A stretch of DNA of 64,000 nt from Siderastrea radians (taxonomy: Eukaryota > Cnidaria > Anthozoa > Scleractinia > Rhizangiidae), in NCBI GenBank assembly GCA_964017195.1, contig OZ024898.1, positions 5,667,482-5,731,481 on the forward strand, in the 5' to 3' direction. Numbering within the stretch: the stretch's first letter is position 1; the number at the start of each line of letters is the position of its first letter. The notes beneath the pieces are model-generated. The model ran no database searches, was not told the origin of the DNA, and saw nothing but the letters and a program-made list of their open reading frames with translations. Of the stretch, positions 50,001-61,700 are shown piece by piece. A program made the position numbers and the translations under genes.

Positions 50001-51140
50001 AACACGCTGTTTTCTTCAACAAATCAGGTGGTTGATCCGGCATAAAAGAAACAATTTACTTTTTTGTAGAAGAGTTCACCCTCGAAATTCATCGTTTGCA
50101 TGTCATGGACTGATCTATGCATTTGTTTAAAGTTTCGATTTCTGCGTGTTGTTGTGATTGCGGTTGTTGTTGTTGTTGGTGTGTGTGTTTTTTTTTTCGT
50201 ATTATTCTCGCATGGCCACATGTAATCGGATTCTTTTTACTGAGCGTAGTACCCAGTTAGAAACATAATATATAACCAGCAGACAGAAAGGACGACACTG
50301 AAAGGACCAAAACATGAAACTGAAATTTTGAAATTAAAAAAAAAGCCGTGTCGACGAGAGATACTCTACCATTCTCATCAGGCACCATCGCAGCTGTACC
50401 TGTTTTCTTTTTTTCCTTTTTTTTCGTAGTAATCACAGTCGGCTGCTCTCCAAACGTCCGCCTTGAGAGAGAATTGTAGGGCCAACAAGGGTAGCTTTCA
50501 ATGAGAACATTGAGTCGACCGGAACACATCCTATGTAGAAACCCGTTAGCAGAGTGTTTGCTGCAACTTGATTTTAGATTGCTGTTATAATGAAAATTGT
50601 CTTGAATGAACTCAATTACAGTTGTCTAGAATCTTGATGTATATAAGGGCTCTTAAGCAATTTTTAATACACAAAAAAACGTTTCGCTTTTAATCAAAGA
50701 TGCCGCCGCTGCAGCAATTATTTAATTTTTTTGACGTTTTCGGACTTGCGGTCAGATAAAACTGCTCACTAGACTTATAAAAGCACCATTATTTTGTTTT
50801 AAAATATCCTATGCTTTAGACCACCGGCCGTTTTTGAAGCCATAATATTAGGCTCGGAAGTTTTCTCTGACAGAGACAAGTCCTCTACTTAAAGCCAATA
50901 ACATTAGGAAGCGCGCAAGTCCGGTTCATCTATTTTAGTCTAAACTGAACAGGAGAGTTCTATTTTCAGAAATGGCACCCATAACTTTAACTTACTTTAA
51001 CTTACATAACGCAGCAAGCTTTAAAAAGAAAAAAAAGACTTAGTTAAAAAATGCATTGATTTGTGCAGATATAATTTTTATTTTAATTATTTTGTTCACT
51101 AGGTTGAAAATCGTGAATTTAAGTGTCTGTTGGGTCAACC
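47070..51140. repeat. Segmental duplication, copy B (GPCR block)
   Basis: Matches 16997-21637 in the same orientation. Its right edge (GTTGGGTCAACC) lies about 70 bp before the promoter-like sequence of the giant element. Confidence 0.92.
47943..49589 (-). CDS. Aminergic-like class A GPCR, copy B (335 aa, two exons)
   Basis: Exon 1 49589-49058 and exon 2 48418-47943, joined at the same phase-1 site as copy A. It is intact and differs from copy A by scattered substitutions and a two-residue deletion at the exon 1 end (PWRKYDGG against PWKKSKYDGG). All class A motifs are retained: LCIAD, DILCGTASI, SIDRYIAV, FLCCWAPL in TM6 and LNPVVY. Both copies appear functional. The intron (48419-49057) is shorter than in copy A because it lacks the ATCCCG element and the (GAAT)n tract. 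Confidence 0.9.
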
Positions 51141-51207
51141 CAGGGGCGGGGGAGAACACTTGACTGCGCCTGGGACTTTTTTTGTGGTCGGATGATCCAC
51201 CGAAAAT

Positions 51208-51257
51208 TGACGTCACATCCGGTCAAAAACAGCCTATTTCTCCCGCGGGCGGGAAAA
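51208..51257 (+). promoter_or_regulatory. Promoter-like motifs of the giant element (CRE, E2F)
   Basis: TGACGTCA (51208-51215) and a palindromic E2F-like TTTCTCCCGCGGGCGGGAAA (51237-51256), followed within 35 bp by a splice donor. This looks like a proliferation-linked host-type promoter; inferred from motifs only. Confidence 0.5.
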
Positions 51258-51289
51258 TCAAAATTGACGGCGACAGTTTCGTTCAGCTG
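51258..51289 (+). other. Probable 5' non-coding exon 1 of the giant element
   Basis: Ends in the strong donor CAGCTG|GTGAGT. The matching acceptor TTTCACAG lies at 51478-51485. The transcription start is unknown, so the left border is only nominal. Confidence 0.45.
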
Positions 51290-51485
51290 GTGAGTAAAAT
51301 GGCGATATTTTTTCCTCGGCGATGAATTTTCCTGTTATTTTTTCGTGACAATGAAATGAGATATGTACTCTTTCCGTTCATTTGATTAGTTAAGAGAATA
51401 TTCTTAATAATGGTTGGTAAATGCGTTGTTTTCGAGCGTTCTTTTGTATAAAAAATGTCGGCTTTCTCTCCCAAGAATTTCACAG

Positions 51486-51519
51486 GATTCGGAAAATCTG
51501 TCAAAATGACGACTTCAAG
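51486..51519 (+). CDS. Probable exon 2 with the start codon of the giant element
   Basis: Acceptor TTTCACAG and donor TTCAAG|GTGAGT. ATG at 51506 encodes Met-Thr-Thr-Ser plus two bases. Joined to an acceptor at 53052-53053 (AAATTTAG), it enters the frame of the giant ORF in phase (giving S-V-R-E-Q-E-Q). The phase match supports the join, since the giant ORF has no upstream ATG before residue 37 of the open frame. Confidence 0.5.
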
Positions 51520-52051
51520 GTGAGTAATTCTTTATTTAAATAGCCTATGTTGTAGAAAAAGACTCCTTTTATCAGAACATCACAAAGAAAGCGTTTCTAA
51601 CGAGTGGGAACCCCATTAACACTCTTCGTTTTTTAGGCAGACTGTTCAAAAAACCAACCAGTATTAAGCAAACCTTCTTTACCGTTTATTAAACTTCACC
51701 TCACAGAATCTGAATAATACTGTATGTGGTGCGTTGTCATTGTTGACCGCCTAGAATTATCACTGTAGAGATAGTTAAAAAAGTGTGACTAACAGTGACT
51801 GCTTTTTAACAATATAACTTTTCAAGAACAATGCTAATTTTTTCTTTAAGAAAATTACCCTTTTAATCAATGTTCAGAATACAATAACAACCCAATGTTC
51901 CACTGTATTTTTGTTGTATCACAAATGTACCTGACACTGGCACTTGTATTGGTTATAAGTTGTTGTAGTAGAAAGTTTGTAATGTAGATTGTCAGTTGGT
52001 GTTATCAAAATCAGGTGTTTAAATAATGTACTAGTCAAATCTTCAACACCC

Positions 52052-52442
52052 CCCCCCCCGGGCATTTAAACTTCTGAAGATTGCTTGTTCAAATCCCCTC
52101 CCTTAAGGGCAAAAAATGCTGTTCAAATGCCCCACCAACTGGAACTGAATACCTCTCCTCAAAGGCAAATTTCTTCTTCAATGAAACACTGTTTACACTT
52201 TTCAGAGAGAGATATGGCGTAATGACACCTTCACCCTTCTTTTAAAGACCTTTTTGAAGAGTTATTCTCTAACAAAGGGGAAATTCTATCTTGTAAATCC
52301 CTCAAACCCCGCAAAAACCAAAAAAACTCACAGGCTAATATTACACTAGAACAAGAGCTAAATCCAGTTTAAACTCCCCACTCATTTAAATTCTCCCCTC
52401 CCCGGGCACGATGCATAGTCAAATGCCCGGGGGGGGGGGGGA
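52052..52442. mobile_element. G/C-ended MITE-like element in the leader intron
   Basis: Ends CACCCCCCCCCCCGGGCATTT and AAATGCCCGGGGGGG are inverted repeats. The interior repeats CTCCCCTC and AAATGCCC motifs. Confidence 0.65.
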
Positions 52443-52812
52443 TTTTGAAGCTTCAATTTGATCGGTACATGATCCTGTACAAAGTTAGCCTGTATGCAAG
52501 CTATTCATTTCAGAATTGAAGAGGCTATGGGCAAAGAGTAAACTGAGGTTTGAATGACAATGACAATGAATGACACTAATATTACACTAGGACAAGAGCT
52601 AACTCAAGTTCAAACTCCCCACTCTTCCAAGACAACATTTAAATTCTCCCCTCCCTGGGCACGATGCATAGTCAAATGCCCAGGAGGGGGGCATTTTGAA
52701 GCTTCAATTTGATTGGTACATAATCCTGTACAAAGTTAGCCTGTAGGCAAGCTATTCATTTCAGAATTGAAGTGGCTATGGGCAAAGAGTAAACTGGCTG
52801 AGGTGTGAATGA
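52330..52812. repeat. About 235-bp direct tandem duplication
   Basis: Sequence from ACAAGAGCTAA through CACGATGCATAGTCAAATGCC, TTGAAGCTTCAATTTGAT and GGCAAAGAGTAAACTG occurs twice in a row (about 52342-52550 and 52590-52800). It overlaps the right end of the MITE-like element. Confidence 0.8.
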
Positions 52813-53053
52813 CAATGACTCTTGTGATATCCAAATGGAGAGCTAGCTTGTTCACAAGCTAAGAGAAGTGTACTTTGTAATGTAGACCTCTTCATTTAAG
52901 ATCTATTATTATTATTATTATTATTATTGTACCAATTATAGGAAATGTCGAGACATCCCTTGGTCAAGGTCCACCATTCTCTTTTTTTTTATGACCCTCA
53001 CTTTTGCCCCACCCACACCCTTTTGGTATTTACCCATCTCTTAAAAAATTTAG

Positions 53054-56000
53054 TGTCAGAGAGCAGGAACAACCATTGGTACCGAAGTTCAGAAGAAGCA
53101 AGTTGGCAGAAATGGAAGATATTAACAACAGTTTGGAGCCAGGAAAAAAAGTTATCCTCATAGGAGACTCCATAATAAGGAATACGGAAAGGTTTGGTAA
53201 AGACTATGACAAATACTTTCCCACTTCCACGGTGGTCAATGCCGGCATTGCTGGAGACACCGTGGAAGCAATTCTTTATCGTGTCCAAAACATGAATTTC
53301 CCCTCTTCAATTAGACATATTTCTATTCTTTGTGGAACTAATAACCTGGCCTCAACTTCACCCTCTACCATTTCTGTGACTGTTATTGAAATTATATCTG
53401 TTATTTTTGCCAAGTGCCCAAGTGCGTTCATTCATATTTTTCCTATTTTACCACGATTTGATCAGTATCACCAACTAGTACAAGTTACTAACTCTCATAT
53501 TCATTTTCAGGTGCAAGACTGTTTTTCGGACAACATATTTTTTCACGATCTTCCACCATCCCTGTACAACAAGAATGTTTACAGGGATGATAGAATCCAT
53601 CTGACCAACAAGGGCAATGACATTTTGGTCAGATGGATTCACTACTCCATGGACTGGGATCACACTCACACAGAACCCTCCTCCTTTAATCCTGCTCCTT
53701 CACCTTGCCTTTCCACCTCTGCTGCTGACTGGCCTCCCTTGCCATCACCCAGTCCTAAGGTCAGTCCTCCTCGAGCATGCCCTCCCAAGTTCCGCTCAAC
53801 ACCCTATCTTACCCAAACAAGAACAAAATCAAGCCCTAACCAACCCAGTCCTCACCATGCTCAAAAGCCTAGCCTTCCCCAACATGCTCCAAAGCCCTGC
53901 CCTCCCCAACATACTCCAAAGGCTAGGCCCAGCTCTTCCCAACATACTCCAAAGGCTAATCCCTGCCCTTCCCAACATGCCTCACAGCCCAGTCCTCCCC
54001 AATATACTCCAAAGACTAAGCCCTGCCCTCCCCAACATACTCCAAAGGCTAGGCCCAGCTCTTCCCAACATACTCCAAAGGCTAATCCCTGCCCTTCCCA
54101 ACATGCCTCACAGCCCAGTCCTCCCCAATATACTCCAAAGACTAAGCCCTGCCCTCCCCAACATACTCCAAAGGCTAGGCCCAGCTCTTCCCAACATACT
54201 CCAAAGGCTAATCCCTGCCCTGCCCAACATGCCTCACAGCCCAGTCCTCCCCAATATACTCCAAAGACTAAGCCCTGCCCTCCCCAACATACTCCAAAGG
54301 CTAAGTCTAGTCCTCCCCAACATACTCCAAAGGCTATGGCCAGCCCTTCCCAACATACTCCAAAGGCTATGCTCAGCCCTCCCCTACATAATTCAAACCC
54401 TTACCCTCCCCAGAACACTACAAATTCAAACCCTTCTCAACAAACCCCAAAGCCCAGCCCTCTGCAACACAGTCCACGACATGGGTCTCCAAAACCTAGC
54501 CCTTTCCAACAAACCCAGAAACCCAGCCCTCTTATCCAAACTCCCATGCCAAGGCCCCCCAAACAAACTCAGAGACCCAACCCTACTCAACAAACTGTAA
54601 AACCTAGTCCTCCCCAAGCGAGCCCTCCTCAACAACCTTGGAAACACAGCCCTCCTAAAGAAACACTCAAGCCTAGCCCACTCAAACAAACTGAGAAACC
54701 CAGCCCTCCTAAACAAACTGAAAAACCCAGCCCTCCTAAACAAACCGAGAAACCCAGCCCTCCTAAACAAACTGAGAAACCAAGCCCTCTTAAACAAACT
54801 GAGGACCCCACCCCTCCTAAACAAACTGACGACCCCACCCCTCCTAAACAAACTGAGGACCTCAGCCCTCCTGAACCCAGTTCAAAATCTAACTTTACCA
54901 GAGCAAGCAAACAACCAACAATTCTACACTTCTTTTCGATATACTTGCTGACATGTCTTCCATTTTTTATTTTGTTTGTTTTGGCACAATCTAACGTTCA
55001 TTTTCTTGCAATGGTTTTGCCATTTCCTGTCATTGTTATTATGGCTTTATTTTCCATACTCTTTATTGACAGTTTGTACACAGGTAACTATAGACAAAAT
55101 TGCCCTCATAAAAGCAACATGAAAACAAATGGTAGTTCAAATGAGCAAATTGAACAGGATAAACTAACACAAGATAATGCTCATGTAAAAATGCAAGACA
55201 ATATGCATAATTCAAATGAGACAGTACAACCAGGTGAGCAAATATCAGCAGACACAAGTTCATCAATCCTCGTTCTCATCAAGACAATTCTTTGTGTTTT
55301 TCTCCTTTATGAGTGTCACTTTGATTTCATTTATCATTTACCGATCACAACCTGTTCACTGAGAATATTCCTTGCAGTTTTTCTTCGTGTGCAATTTTCA
55401 TTAATCATAATTTCAATGTATGTGCTCCCTGGAAAAATTGTTTGTTCCCTTGTTACAATCTGTGAAAGTGTAAACAGTGAAACTGATTCCTCTTCCAAAT
55501 GTATTCAACTAGATTCAGTTTGTAATGTCTTCCATATTATGCGTTTTCAAACAAGAAAACATAAAAAACAGCGGCTAGTTTTAAGAAAAAATTGGAAGAG
55601 TCTTTTAAACAGAATCACAAATTTTCAAAAGAGACTTACCAAGCGTTTGTACGCCGAGAAAAATCTGCAGGAACAAAACAGTCAATCACAAAAATTCAAA
55701 AACAAGTCACAAGTCTCTGCATTAACAGAAATTTTCACAAGTCATCTTCTCTTTGGCCTCTCGGTTTTATTTTTACCTGGCTTAATTGTTATTATCTTTG
55801 TTATTCCAAAAATACAGACATTCTCTAAATTCTTGCACAACCTGCCACATAGTGATTGGCTAGAAAAAGTGACAATGTGTTATTCATATCTTTTTAGCAA
55901 ACTTCAGTACTTATTCATATCTGCTGTAATTTTTGGTAATATGGCAATGAGCAGTTTTTTCACTGCATTTTTGCTGGAAAACTTTCCCATTTCGACTTAT

Positions 56001-58712
56001 GCCTACTTAATTTCAGTATCACCCGTTGTACGTAGTGTCTTACAGCTCAGTAGCTTTTCAAGTTTTGTTTTCTTATATTTAATTCTATTATATGTTGGGG
56101 AATATGGAATATTTCTCTTAGTATCTTGTTTTGGGGTTTTGTTTGTTAAGCTTACAGGTGAATCTCTAACAGTCTCAAACCTTTGGTCAGGTGGTACTTT
56201 ATTAGGTATTTTTTCAACCTTTGAAAACATTTTAATTGATTTGTTGAACATACATTTGTCTCTTCCGGGAAATTTATTGTGCTTTGTGCCACCATTTAAA
56301 ACAGTGATAACTCAGATTTTTGTCAAAGACTGGCATGGAAAAACCCACACATTCCAACTACCTCAAACTGCCACTGTGTCAGATCTTGTAAAACAAATAT
56401 CGGTTAAATTTAAACTTTCTCAACGTGATTATTGGCTGAGTGGTCCAGGGGGGAAAAAAATGGAAAAGGATGAAAAACTTTTGAATCTAACCACAATACA
56501 CATCAGAGGCAGGCTTAATGGTGGGACAAACATATGCTGTATTAAAGGGTGTACAGAGGTGGCATCAAAAAGAAAAATTACATGTCTTTCAGGGGTGTAT
56601 GAATTAAAAGTACCACCTGATATGCTCCAACAAGAAAATGATCTGAACAGCACCCTCTACATCTGCAACCACCACTATTATTTTCAAACAAAGCGTGGGC
56701 ATAAGCCAAGAAAATTATATTCAAGTGTAAAATATGCGAAAAAAATTTTTTTTAATGAAAAATCCAAAACTTCAGACTCATTGTCTCCTCTTGGTGTAAA
56801 AACATGCACATTTTGCAAGAAAGGCATTGCTGTCACATCCACAACTCCCTGTTTGCAACACATTATCACTCTTTCTTCCAAAAAATACATGTGTGCATGC
56901 AACTGCTTGGATGAGCTAAGAAATGGCAAAATCCAAGAAATTAATAGTGGGATTTATGACTGTATATCTGACAGAGGTAATGAACTGCAATTGGAGGAAT
57001 GTGATTTAGATGTATTAAGCTACCTATGTACTGAATGCTGTTCGATTTCCTTATTATCAATTAAAGCAGAAAAGGCAAAAAATGATTCAGGCTCTGCGAG
57101 TAAACCAGAAAATGTTAGCACAGAAAAGACAGCTCAAATAGGAAATATAACATTTCCATTTTCCAAAGCACTTGTTGATTTGATCCACAACAGCAACAGA
57201 AAAATCAATAATTATGAAGCAATTTTAGATATGTTCCTTTCATTGTCTAAAGTAGATTTCGTTCCCTGGACTGTTAATCTGCAGCATGGTCAAACTGGGG
57301 TCATGCTTCATTTTATGCTTAACAAAACTGCAGAGACCTTGGCTACAAAAATGTTAACAATATTCTGCCCATTTTTATTTGGTGCACCCTACCAGATTTC
57401 CTTTTCAGTATATGCACTTGGTAAACAAGTTGACAGTGGCTTTCTTCCTGACAACTGGTTTGAAAATAAAATGCAAGCAAGACACACCATAAGTGTTCTC
57501 CTACAAACTTTTTTTTCAATACCACTTTGTCTTGGCATTTATGGTGAAAGGTTCCTCAATGCTATAAACATTCGCCAACCAACAGATAGTGATACCGGTA
57601 AGTCTTATGAAGTTGACTATAAATTTCTGCTCGTAAACTGTTATGGAAAAAGTATAGGCCAAACAATACGAAGCGTTAACAGTGACCTACCATGTCAAAG
57701 GCTAGTGCTGCAATCTCAAGGGGAAAGGTGTCAAAACTGCAACATCTTGTTGAAAAATACCAACATATTTCATGAGAACCGAACATCATCTAATAGATGC
57801 AGTTCAGACTCACGCACCGCTATATCTAAACTTAGTTACGAGGAACTAGTTGAAAGATACAAAAATTTAAGAAAAACCTGTGACTACTGGAAAAAAAGAA
57901 CTAGGTCTTATATGAAAAAAAAGAAACTTATGCACCCACTCAATTTTAATATCACTTCAACACATCTTGGCATGCTTATAGACATGGCTGTCGAAAAGAA
58001 CCTATTACATCAAAATTCCATTTTGTATCTGTTGTTGATGGACACAGTTATAGGATTGCAAAAGCAAGACAAGGAGTTCAAAAAGAGTAATGGCAAATCG
58101 ACCAAAAGCCAAAAAAAGCAAAGAGCAAAAGGAATGAGGTACCATCCCTTAGTTATTAAGTGGTGCTGTTCTTTAGCCAGCAAATGTCAGGAAAAAGGTT
58201 ACGAAAGTATACGGAACATACTCCCACTGCCCCACTGGCAAACAATTAAGCAATACAGACAAACAAGCTGTTCCTCTGAGCCAATGAACCAAGAAAATCT
58301 CAGGAGAATGGTTCAAGAGATGGAACGGAGAAACTGCAAAGGAATAGGAGGAATCCATTGGGATGAGATGATAATTCAAGAGGGAATTGTCGTTTGCAAA
58401 AGAACGGGAGAGCTTGTCGGTTTTGAGAATTTTGACATTCCTCGTGAATTCACTGATGATTTTAATCGTATGCAAAATGAAAATTGTGAAAGTGACATTT
58501 GTGACAGTGACTCTTCAGACTCTGAGTCAAGTGAGAGTTCTTCAAGCTCATCATCAGCTGAGAACGATTCAAACGAATATCCAAAAAGTAAGAATCAGTT
58601 TAGAGCAAAAATGATATGCCAATTTTTTTTCTCATCTATCGAAGGTGACTTTTCTTGGCCCGTTGCTAGTTTTCCCGTGCGAAGAATGAACAGCAAAACC
58701 TCAGAGAGTTAG
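53054..58712 (+). CDS. Giant transposon polyprotein, part 1: SGNH hydrolase, Pro-rich, membrane, Ubl, transposase N-part
   Basis: About 1,885 codons open; the first in-frame ATG is 53112. Residues counted from 53004: SGNH/GDSL hydrolase 45-215 (ILIGDS near 54, GIAGDT, GTNN near 111, DDRIHLT near 196, so the Ser-Asp-His set is present); Pro/Lys/Gln/Ser repeat 233-630 with three 42-residue units and about seven PSPPKQTEK units; several hydrophobic segments 640-1096; ubiquitin-like domain 1106-1174 ending GRLNGG; a C...C-x~45-CNHH zinc-like region 1178-1225 and further Cys pairs to 1370; coiled segment near 1640; P-element/THAP9-like transposase from about 1714 (YHPLVIKWCC, LPLPHWQTIK, GGIHWDEMIIQEG with the first catalytic Asp, IEGDFSWPV). 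The transposase is then cut by a -1 shift near 58690. A P-type transposase normally excises and inserts DNA by a DDE mechanism. Domains seen; joint function inferred. Confidence 0.85.
53870..54360 (+). repeat. 126-bp coding tandem repeat in the Pro-rich region
   Basis: Three nearly identical 126-bp units encode PKARPSSSQHTPKANPCP and ASQPSPPQYTPKTKPCPPQ. A second array of 27-bp units (KPSPPKQTE) follows at 54660-54870. Alternative frames are also open over the arrays, as expected from the codon composition, and are not separate genes. Confidence 0.9.
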
Positions 58713-61700
58713 TTTGGAAAGTAATTGAAGTACTATCAAAGACAACTATTTATAAGAATAAAAATATTCAAGTACTGTATGGCGTTTGTGATGGTTCCTC
58801 CTACTCTCATGCATTTTTCCGCAAATCAAATGTTCAAAACTGGGTGTGTTTTAACCCATATAACAACAATGTACCTATTTGGTGGCTCTCAGATTATCCT
58901 CATTTGATAAAAAAACTAAGAAATTTCATAGTTAATCCTGACAGGAATATGGAATGGGCAGAGCAAAAATTAAAAGCTGAACACCTGATAGACGTTGTTG
59001 AAAGAAAGCAAACAAAACTTCGATGGAAACATATCAAATTGAGTGCAAGAACAAAAATGTCAGTAAAACGGGCAGTGGAGGTATGTTCTGAAGAAGTTGT
59101 AGATGACATATGCGAAGGTAGTTTTCCTCTTGAGGAAACAATTGGAACTAGAATGTACTTAAGCATGTGTGCTAAGTTGTTTAAAATCATGAATAATAGC
59201 ACAGAGGTTGATCCTTCAAGTTACAGAGAGCTTTTGAAGATTTTAATTTGGTTTCGAAAGTGGCATACTGAAATCCAAATTACTATGCCTGAAAAAGGTA
59301 GGCGCAAAGCACACTGGAAGAAATTCATAACAGAGAGAACTTTCAAAGATTTGCAAAGGTCCATAAGGGCATTTTTAGGCTTAGTACAATATATTCAAAT
59401 GAATTATCCTGACACTGCTATCATCCCCAAAACAATGTGTCAAGATGATGTAGAAAACTACTTCTCCTTGCAACGTGCACGTGTCTCTTCAGGTCAGCCA
59501 ACTGTGGGTCAGTACTTTGAGTCGGCAGCAACATTAAGCACAAACCTGTTACTATCGTCTGAATTTGGTGAACTGAAAGATTGCATAGGTTCATATGATC
59601 CAGTTTGTATGCCAAATGCAGTAAAAATACCTCTGCTTAGGAGAAATAAAAAAAAAGGCCCATCAGATTTTGAATCTCAAATATGCCATGAATCCAGTAC
59701 ATCAAACAATGAGTTCATTCCACTTACAGTCACCCCAAATAGTTATGAACAGGCACAGAAACTTCAGCTTTTACGGCATGCAAAGCAAACACTTGAATAC
59801 ATTGATTTATCTACATCATCTACTTTAATTCAAGTCAATCAAATTATTGTTCAGGCTATGAAAAGTGATGTTAACTCTCAACATTTGCTGAGTTTTATTT
59901 CTTGCTTAGACAATGGACTTCGCAAGTATTTTTTTAACAAGGACAGCTGGTGTGAAAATTCCTTAAAAAAGGCCCTAGTAGCTACTAAAAAGGATATGAA
60001 CATAAAGCATCTGTGGAAAGACTTGTTAGCCAAAATGCACATCACTCACATAGACAATGAACTAGCTTGTGATTTGCTTTTCCTCTTTGTCAAAAAATTT
60101 ACAAAAAGGAGATGTGTCACTTATTTAGCAATTGATGGGCTTGGCCCAAGTGCTGACAAAGACAACTCTGCCATACGACAACTGCTGAAGAAATATGACA
60201 TGCTCGCAAGAAAAAAACATGAGACCGTCAGAGATTCCCCTGACCAATCAAAAAGCAAATGCCATGGTTGTGGGGAGCTGGGACACTGGGTTAGAAACTG
60301 TCCTAAAGGATATAACAAAGACTGGCTAACTAGACAACAGTGTTTCAAGTGTAAACAATTTGGTCATTTTCGAAAAGACTGTCCCTTTAAAACAAACAGT
60401 TCACAATCAAAATTGCCTACTATTCCCTGTACAAAACAGACAAATGAATCAGGAAGCAGATTGCAGTATAATCCTACAACAGCTTTGCCTAAAATGATTG
60501 GTTTTCTGGATAAATATGACCTAGACAAAAGTACCTTTTATGAGCCCTTAACAATAATTGACAATTCAGAACCTCAAAAAACAAAGCAGAATTCAGAAGA
60601 ATGGTTTAATTTTCGAAAAGGTAAAATAAATGGCAGCAAAGCTGCAGTTTGTCTAGGGTGGCTAGGTAAGCCCCTTATGAAAAGCTACTGGGATAACCTC
60701 AGACAAAGCAAAGAGACCACACACTCAGAAATCAGTAACAAGAATGAGCTGGCTATGACATGGGGTTCTATGTGTGAGAAAAGTGCCCTGGCAACATATA
60801 TTTCTAAGTTCCTTTCCCAAAAATATCCAAAAGGCAAGGTCAGTGAGACTGGAGTCCACATAATAAAAGATAGCAATGGAATTCCATGGCTGGCATCTTC
60901 CCCTGATGGGCTAGTAAATATTGAAACAATTTCCAATGCACAAGGAGTTGTAGAATTTAAATGCCCATTCATGGGAGGCAAACCTTTCCCATACAGAAGT
61001 GTTTGTGTTAATCACATCCCCCAAGTAATGCTAGAAATGTATTGTACCAATACAACTTGGTGTCATTACGTAGTGTGGACTCCAGTAGGTTATCACATAT
61101 ACATTGTTAAAAGGGATGACAATTATATAGCTGATTTGCTCAGCTATTTAAAGACCTTCTGGGACTCTGCAACTAACCAAAATAGTACCATGCCCCCTTG
61201 GCAAGCTGATGCTTTTAACCTAAAAAGGAGAGCTGAAGAAATTTCCAAATATTGTCAAAAGTTGTCATCTGGAGAGTCTGTGAGAGACAACGACATACTT
61301 GAGCACCCGTTCTTAGACTTATTTTGGAAGCATGAAAAGGAAAAAATGAAATCTGCAGCAAATGAACTTAAACCAGTCACAATACGAAAGTGTGGAGCCT
61401 GTAAAGAAGATGAATGGAAATGCAAATTGAACCCCTGTGAAATTAGACTAGAAAGAGTAAAGAATAATAATAAGCTACTTGATAAGCAGCAAATAGCTTA
61501 CCAGTCATATACATGGGGATCTGGGGGGCTTGGAAATAGTTGCCACCAGGACACCATTCTCGAATTTCTTTACCACCCCTTTAGACGCCAAATTCAGCTA
61601 AATAGTAGCAATTCTGGTAAGGGCATGTGTGTTTTAGACGAGTGTTTTAGATTACGAGAAGAAGGAAAATATATAGATAGCAAACTTCGACTGTGGAAGT

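Noticed and set aside
53004..53006. Position 53004 as the start of the giant ORF
   Set aside because: The codon there is TTG, just after a stop; a spliced start at 51506 or the ATG at 53112 is more plausible.
53617..54600. 327-residue plus-strand ORF and minus ORFs over 54.4-54.9 kb
   Set aside because: Shadow frames of the Pro-rich coding repeats of the giant ORF; no independent motif.
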